This document shows, in pieces, positions 6,740 through 9,729 of a DNA stretch of 9,729 nucleotides. The notes beneath the pieces were generated by a model that saw only the letters and a program-made list of their open reading frames with translations, ran no database searches and was not told where the DNA came from. This stretch comes from an uncultured Fretibacterium sp. Its GTDB lineage: Bacteria > Synergistota > Synergistia > Synergistales > Aminobacteriaceae. Position 1 is the first letter of the stretch, and every line of letters starts with the position of its first letter. The stretch is taken from the NCBI GenBank assembly GCA_905373185.1, contig CAJPSE010000052.1, positions 1-9,729 on the forward strand, written 5' to 3'. Made by a program: the position numbers and the translations under genes.

Positions 6740-6958
6740 TCACCTCTTCCATGGCGGCAGGGTCTCGGGCATGTACACGGGAGGCTCGGGAACCGTCAGA
6801 ACTACGCCGGAGTGGAAGATCACCGTCTTGCGGTGGGCGGGATTTGCCTCTAGGAGAAGGTGCATCAGCATCTCGCCGCGTTTCCGGTCCCCATACACCC
6901 TGTGCGCGATCCCGTCCCACATGTCGCCGGACTGCGTCGTATAGCTACGTCGTCGCAT
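6740..6958 (-). CDS. X: Tail protein X (LysM-like)
   Basis: The 72-residue protein belongs to the phage tail protein X family, a small LysM-like domain that in contractile tails sits next to D at the hub. Diagnostic residues: YTTQSGDMWDGIAHRVYGD near the N-terminus, then LLLEANPAHRKTVIFHSGVV and LTVPEPP. The ATG at 6958 overlaps the end of the tape measure gene by 14 bases and has AAGGAG about 11 bases upstream. The frame is open further upstream (to 7084), but that part only reads the other frame of the tape measure gene and lacks family similarity, so the short start is right. Residues after EPPVYMPETLPPWKR extend slightly past the family core. Confidence 0.93.
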   Translation of the reverse strand: MRRRSYTTQSGDMWDGIAHRVYGDRKRGEMLMHLLLEANPAHRKTVIFHSGVVLTVPEPPVYMPETLPPWKR

Positions 6959-9299
6959 AGGAACAACGCTCCTTTTCATGCTGGAAGGCCTCCAGCAGCT
7001 CCCCGAAGGAGCGCCGGTTGGCGTTCTCAACCTGTGCCGCAACCTCCCTGGCGTTTTCCCCGGAGATATTGAACACAGGCGCATAGCTGATATTGGGTGA
7101 TACGGAGCCCCCAGCGGCAGCCGCGCTTCTGTCGGCTTCTTGGGGAGGTTTCGGGAACTCGGGAAATCTGAAATTCGTCTCCATGTCAGCGTCTACGATG
7201 GGGACATTCATCTTACGAGCGGCCTCGAAAAGACGGGAGAGGCCGAGCCCCCGATCCGCCTCCCCGAGGGGGACGACCTCCTCCGGACCCCGTTCGGCCA
7301 GCCGGGAAATTCTGGGGCTGGAGATATGACCGCCGCGGGCGTTCTGGGAAACCGGGTTATTCGCGGCCTGAGCGTCCACCTTCACCGTGACATTCACCTC
7401 GGGGACGCCTTCCGTCTTGACGTCAGGATCCTTTACCGTGGTGCTGACAGGAGGCGGGTTCTGAATCTCGGGCTCGTAAGAAGGAGAAGCAAAACTCCAC
7501 ATATCGGCACTTCCTAAACCTGATTCTCCTCCCAGATATTCCTCCTCAGCCTTTTTCGATTGCTCCAGTTCCTCTGGCGTGAAGGTAGCGGCGTTGTAGG
7601 CCTCGATTACGTCCGCCACCCCTTTGATTATCATCAAACCGCCGCCGACCTTTGCGACGGTTTTCAAGAGCCCCAAGCCTCCTGCAGATGCCGCTGCCGC
7701 GTTGCCAGCACCAGCCGATGCCGTACCCGCACCCCCTGCTCCGCCGACACCAGGCAAAGCTGCAGGGTTAATTCCCTTCGCCATGTTGTAGGCCGAGACC
7801 AATCCGTGAATAGCCTCCGAAGATGTTTTCAGTATTCCAAGAAACTTCTGCCCTCCCAGAAAAATCGCCAATCCATACATGGCATTCTCGAATCCCCCGA
7901 CGGCATCGACGCCTTTTATCGCCCAGCCTATCAGTTTGCCGAGGTATTCCGCAACCTTCTTGACTCCGGCCCATATCTCCGGGAGACGCTGGCGTATCGC
8001 CTCCACCCATTCCTTGACCTTCCCGCTGATCAGCTCCCGATTCTGCGCGACCCATTCGGTGATCTTGAGCACAATATCGTTGATGATGGGGCGCAGCTCA
8101 TCGCCTATCGCTATTTTCAGGCCGCCGATGGCCTGCTGCATCTTGGTGATGTTGTCCAGAAACTCCTCGGACTTGCCGGCGGATTCGTTGCTCATAATGC
8201 CGTAGCGCTCGGCTTCCTTCATGGCATCCTGGATGGCCTTGGGCCCCTGTCGGAACAGTTCCGCCATCTCGCCCCACTGGTCTCCGAACAGCCCCTGAAG
8301 GATGCGGGTCTTCTGTGCCTCGGAGCGGATATTTTGAAGTTGCTGAGATATCGCCAGAAGGGCCTTCGCCCCGCCCGCCTTGGAGAGATCGCGCGGGTCG
8401 ATGCGAAGCTCCTTGAATGCCTTGACAGCCTTGCCCTGGCCCTTTACCGCCATGTCGGTGTTTTTCGTCATGGTCAACATGGCCCCGGAGAAGTCCTTAA
8501 CCCCGGAAAGGTCCGCAGCAAATTGCAGCTTCTGGACGTCCTCCGCACTCATTCGGACCTTTTTGCCCAGCTTTGCGGCGGCGTTCCCAGCTTCGGCCAC
8601 GGACTTCGTTACCCTGAAAGCCCCATATCCCATGGCTGTAGCGATGCCAGCTGTCCACTTCGCAGCGCTCCAGGCCGCCTTGGCGTATTCCTTCGCCTTG
8701 GCGGTGATTCCCGACCACCAGGCCTTGCCTCTGGCGATGCCTTCGGCGGCCGCATTGTAGCGCTCCTGCTCCCGCGTGGCGTAGGCCAGCTTTTCCGCAA
8801 GATTCTTCTGCTCCTCGCCCAGCTTCCGCGTGTTGATTCCGGCCTTGGACAGCTTCTCCTCCATCTTGCCCAGGGTCGTTCGATTCTTGCCGTAGGCCTT
8901 CTCCAGCGCCTTCGCCTGTTTCGCCGCGGCCTGCATCGCCTTCCGATTCTGGTCCGTCTTGTCCTTCCCGTAGGCGGCCGTCAGAGCCTTCAGTTCGCGC
9001 TTAGCGGAGAGCCAGGCCTTGGCGGTCTCCGCCGTGGCCTTCCGCTGCTCCCGATACCCGGAGATGTCGGATTGCTTCTCCTTCAGATTCAGGATTTCGC
9101 CTCCGAGCTTTCTGGCTGCCTCGCTGTTGGCAGCATAGGCCGCATCCAAGCGCCCCACCTTCTTCTGGCGCTCCTGGAAGTCCTTGACGCGGTTTTCCAG
9201 CTCCTTCAAGTGCCCCTGGGTGGTCTTCATAGCTCCCTCAAGGGAGCCGTCGAGCTTCCCTTGAAGCTGTATGGCCAGCTCGTAAAGTTTCTGCGCCAT
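6945..9299 (-). CDS. T: Tail tape measure protein
   Basis: The 784-residue protein is the tape measure, which sets tail length and is threaded through the tail tube. Residues 1-190 are strongly helical and charged, typical coiled coil (LKELENRVKDFQERQKKVGR; KALTAAYGKDKTDQNRKAMQ). Residues ~206-230 (AKAAWSAAKWTAGIATAMGY) and ~470-570 hold hydrophobic segments, including an Ala/Gly-rich stretch at ~513-543, as expected for the membrane-active part. Residues 250-410 contain the P2/Mu-type core (SAEDVQKLQFAADLSGV; LFGDQWGEMAELFRQGP). The C-terminus carries the widespread tape measure signature GGHISSPRISRLAERGPEEV VPL at ~656-678 and a final helix to 777. ATG 9299 is preceded by AGGAGAG; TAG stop. 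The length is near that of P2 gpT (815), implying a tail of roughly 120 nm at ~1.5 angstrom per residue. Confidence 0.95.
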   Translation of the reverse strand: MAQKLYELAIQLQGKLDGSLEGAMKTTQGHLKELENRVKDFQERQKKVGRLDAAYAANSEAARKLGGEILNLKEKQSDISGYREQRKATAETAKAWLSAKRELKALTAAYGKDKTDQNRKAMQAAAKQAKALEKAYGKNRTTLGKMEEKLSKAGINTRKLGEEQKNLAEKLAYATREQERYNAAAEGIARGKAWWSGITAKAKEYAKAAWSAAKWTAGIATAMGYGAFRVTKSVAEAGNAAAKLGKKVRMSAEDVQKLQFAADLSGVKDFSGAMLTMTKNTDMAVKGQGKAVKAFKELRIDPRDLSKAGGAKALLAISQQLQNIRSEAQKTRILQGLFGDQWGEMAELFRQGPKAIQDAMKEAERYGIMSNESAGKSEEFLDNITKMQQAIGGLKIAIGDELRPIINDIVLKITEWVAQNRELISGKVKEWVEAIRQRLPEIWAGVKKVAEYLGKLIGWAIKGVDAVGGFENAMYGLAIFLGGQKFLGILKTSSEAIHGLVSAYNMAKGINPAALPGVGGAGGAGTASAGAGNAAAASAGGLGLLKTVAKVGGGLMIIKGVADVIEAYNAATFTPEELEQSKKAEEEYLGGESGLGSADMWSFASPSYEPEIQNPPPVSTTVKDPDVKTEGVPEVNVTVKVDAQAANNPVSQNARGGHISSPRISRLAERGPEEVVPLGEADRGLGLSRLFEAARKMNVPIVDADMETNFRFPEFPKPPQEADRSAAAAGGSVSPNISYAPVFNISGENAREVAAQVENANRRSFGELLEAFQHEKERCSYATT

Positions 9300-9327
9300 T
9301 GACTTGCTCTCCTCTCCAGCCTAAAAT
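9299..9327 (+). promoter_or_regulatory. Sigma70-type promoter of the opposite-strand gene
   Basis: TTGACT at 9299-9304 and TAAAAT at 9322-9327 are separated by exactly 17 bases; each hexamer matches the consensus in five of six positions. Transcription would begin near 9334, giving a short leader before the ribosome site at 9347-9354. The first base of the -35 box is opposite the first base of the tape measure ATG. Confidence 0.7.
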
Positions 9328-9346
9328 GAAAACGCACCCATTTTTC

Positions 9347-9354
9347 AGGGAGGT
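9347..9354 (+). promoter_or_regulatory. Ribosome binding site of the small membrane protein
   Basis: GGGAGGTG lies six bases before ATG 9361. It is close to the full anti-Shine-Dalgarno complement and marks this opposite-strand frame as a real gene. Confidence 0.75.
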
Positions 9355-9360
9355 GTTGCC

Positions 9361-9585
9361 ATGAAGATTTTCGAGTATTTGTTTGCCCGTTGGCTTTGGA
9401 GTTTTCGCGGCATCGTTTCTCTTGTGCTCGGCATTGCAGGTCTTTTCATCTTCGCCGGGATTCTCGTCGTGATCATCCCCAAGCTCTGGGCGTCATGGAC
9501 GTTCCGCATCTTCCTTCTCGTGACCGCGGGCGCGGTCATTAACGGCATCATCGAAGCGATCAAAGAGATTCGCTCTCAGCCGTAA
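9361..9585 (+). CDS. Small two-helix membrane protein, putative phage moron
   Basis: The 74-residue protein has no family I recognise. It starts MKIFEYLFARWLWSFRG, then a membrane segment at about 17-39 (IVSLVLGIAGLFIFAGILVV), a short WASWTFR turn, and a second segment at about 48-66 (IFLLVTAGAVINGIIEAI), ending IKEIRSQP. The positive residues at both ends and the two segments suggest a hairpin in the inner membrane with both termini inside. It is the only gene on this strand, lies in the gap between the upstream small gene (stop at 9604) and the tape measure gene, and has its own near-consensus promoter and strong ribosome site. This layout fits a moron, a gene expressed from the prophage independently of the late operon. 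Such genes often alter the host or exclude other phages, but nothing in the sequence shows which. I see no clear terminator after its TAA stop. Confidence 0.78.
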   Translation: MKIFEYLFARWLWSFRGIVSLVLGIAGLFIFAGILVVIIPKLWASWTFRIFLLVTAGAVINGIIEAIKEIRSQP

Positions 9586-9603
9586 TACCCCGCGCCCACT
9601 CTC

Positions 9604-9729
9604 TCATTCCTCGATCAGATCCTCTATGACTAACGCCAGCTCCGTCAGCGGCAGATTCAGGAACCAGGGCATCGGCGTGTGTACGTCTTCCGCGCCAGAT
9701 ACGCGGCCCACCTCAAAACGGTTTTTGCG
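9604..9729 (-). CDS. C-terminal end of a small tail gene, probably tail-assembly chaperone
   Basis: The frame enters from the right edge and ends with TGA at 9606-9604, giving 41 visible residues ending PMPWFLNLPLTELALVIEDLIEE. By place, just before the tape measure, it should be the tail-assembly chaperone (E or E' of P2, or the Mu gp41 equivalent). The hydrophobic LxLTEL pattern near the end is compatible with P2 gpE C-termini, but the similarity is weak. In P2 this region is made as a -1 frameshift product; the slippery site, if any, would lie beyond the window. The open frame is read cleanly and continues past the edge. Other small tail proteins remain possible. Confidence 0.55.
   Translation of the reverse strand, partial: RKNRFEVGRVSGAEDVHTPMPWFLNLPLTELALVIEDLIEE

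Larger units (their letters stand above)
1..9729. mobile_element. P2-like phage/prophage tail and baseplate module (partial)
   Basis: Ten consecutive minus-strand genes encode recognisable parts of a contractile phage tail: tape measure, X, D, V, PAAR, U, W, J, I and fibre H. They form a near gapless operon. No integrase, repressor, capsid or lysis gene and no attachment site is in the window, so the limits of the element are outside it. A gene on the opposite strand with its own promoter (9361-9585) looks like a cargo gene, which favours a temperate phage. R-type tailocins use the same parts, and without head genes in view a tailocin cannot be excluded. Confidence 0.93.

Noticed and set aside
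7560..9302. A 580-codon open frame on the plus strand opposite the tape measure gene
   Set aside because: It is the mirror of a strongly coding G+C-rich gene. Its product is Leu/Arg/Gly-rich without a recognisable domain, and it has no ribosome site. The tape measure assignment on the minus strand is secure.
9345..9563. A 72-codon minus-strand frame in the gap before the tape measure
   Set aside because: It is antisense to the membrane protein gene, its start has no ribosome site, and its Met/Arg/Thr-rich product is typical of a shadow frame. The plus-strand frame has promoter, ribosome site and plausible membrane helices.
9586..9603. Terminator between the converging small gene and membrane gene
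   Set aside because: No stem followed by a T run could be found in this short gap on either strand.
9719..9727. CAAAAAC as a slippery site for the -1 frameshift of tail chaperones
   Set aside because: There are only five A, so the P-site tRNA would mispair after slipping, and the site is at the window edge with its upstream frame unseen.

Overview
The window is a stretch of the tail and baseplate module of a P2-like contractile-tailed phage, most likely a prophage. Ten genes lie on the minus strand in one tightly packed late operon, transcribed from the right edge (9729) to the left edge (1). Genes overlap by 4, 8 or 14 bases or are separated by 4 to 12 bases, and most have a clear Shine-Dalgarno sequence. 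G+C is high (upper fifties by eye), so long spurious reading frames appear on the opposite strand. The host cannot be named from this sequence. The P2-type tail suggests a bacterium with an outer membrane; an anaerobe such as a Synergistota or Desulfovibrio-like host is a weak guess from the style of the proteins. UGA is used as an ordinary stop by several genes here.

Layout in transcription order: C-terminus of a small gene, probably a tail-assembly chaperone (9729-9604); a ~300-base gap holding a small two-helix membrane protein on the opposite strand with its own promoter (promoter 9299-9327, gene 9361-9585); tape measure protein (9299-6945); tail protein X (6958-6740); late control protein D, the baseplate hub (6735-5623); baseplate spike V (5626-5189); PAAR spike-tip protein with an in-frame UGA at codon 16 (5178-4882); tail protein U (4869-4468); baseplate wedge W/gp25-like (4463-4143); baseplate J (4156-3020); tail protein I (3027-2272); tail fibre H (2257-296); and the start of a fibre-associated gene (283 to beyond the left edge).

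The genes form one machine. The tape measure sets tail length, X and D form the hub, V and PAAR form the membrane-piercing spike and its tip, U is a tail-end protein, W, J and I form the wedges, and H plus the last gene give host recognition.

Two things stand out. First, the PAAR gene has a good ribosome binding site and an intact family-type N-terminus, then a UGA where I expect a cysteine in this PAAR subfamily, and then continues as an intact PAAR protein. This could be a selenocysteine codon, programmed readthrough, a fresh nonsense mutation or a sequencing error; a hairpin starts three bases after the UGA but does not match the usual bacterial SECIS loop. Second, the opposite-strand membrane-protein gene has the structure of a phage moron: a near-consensus sigma70 promoter, a strong ribosome binding site, and insertion between two late genes. 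It is a candidate prophage-expressed gene of unknown function.
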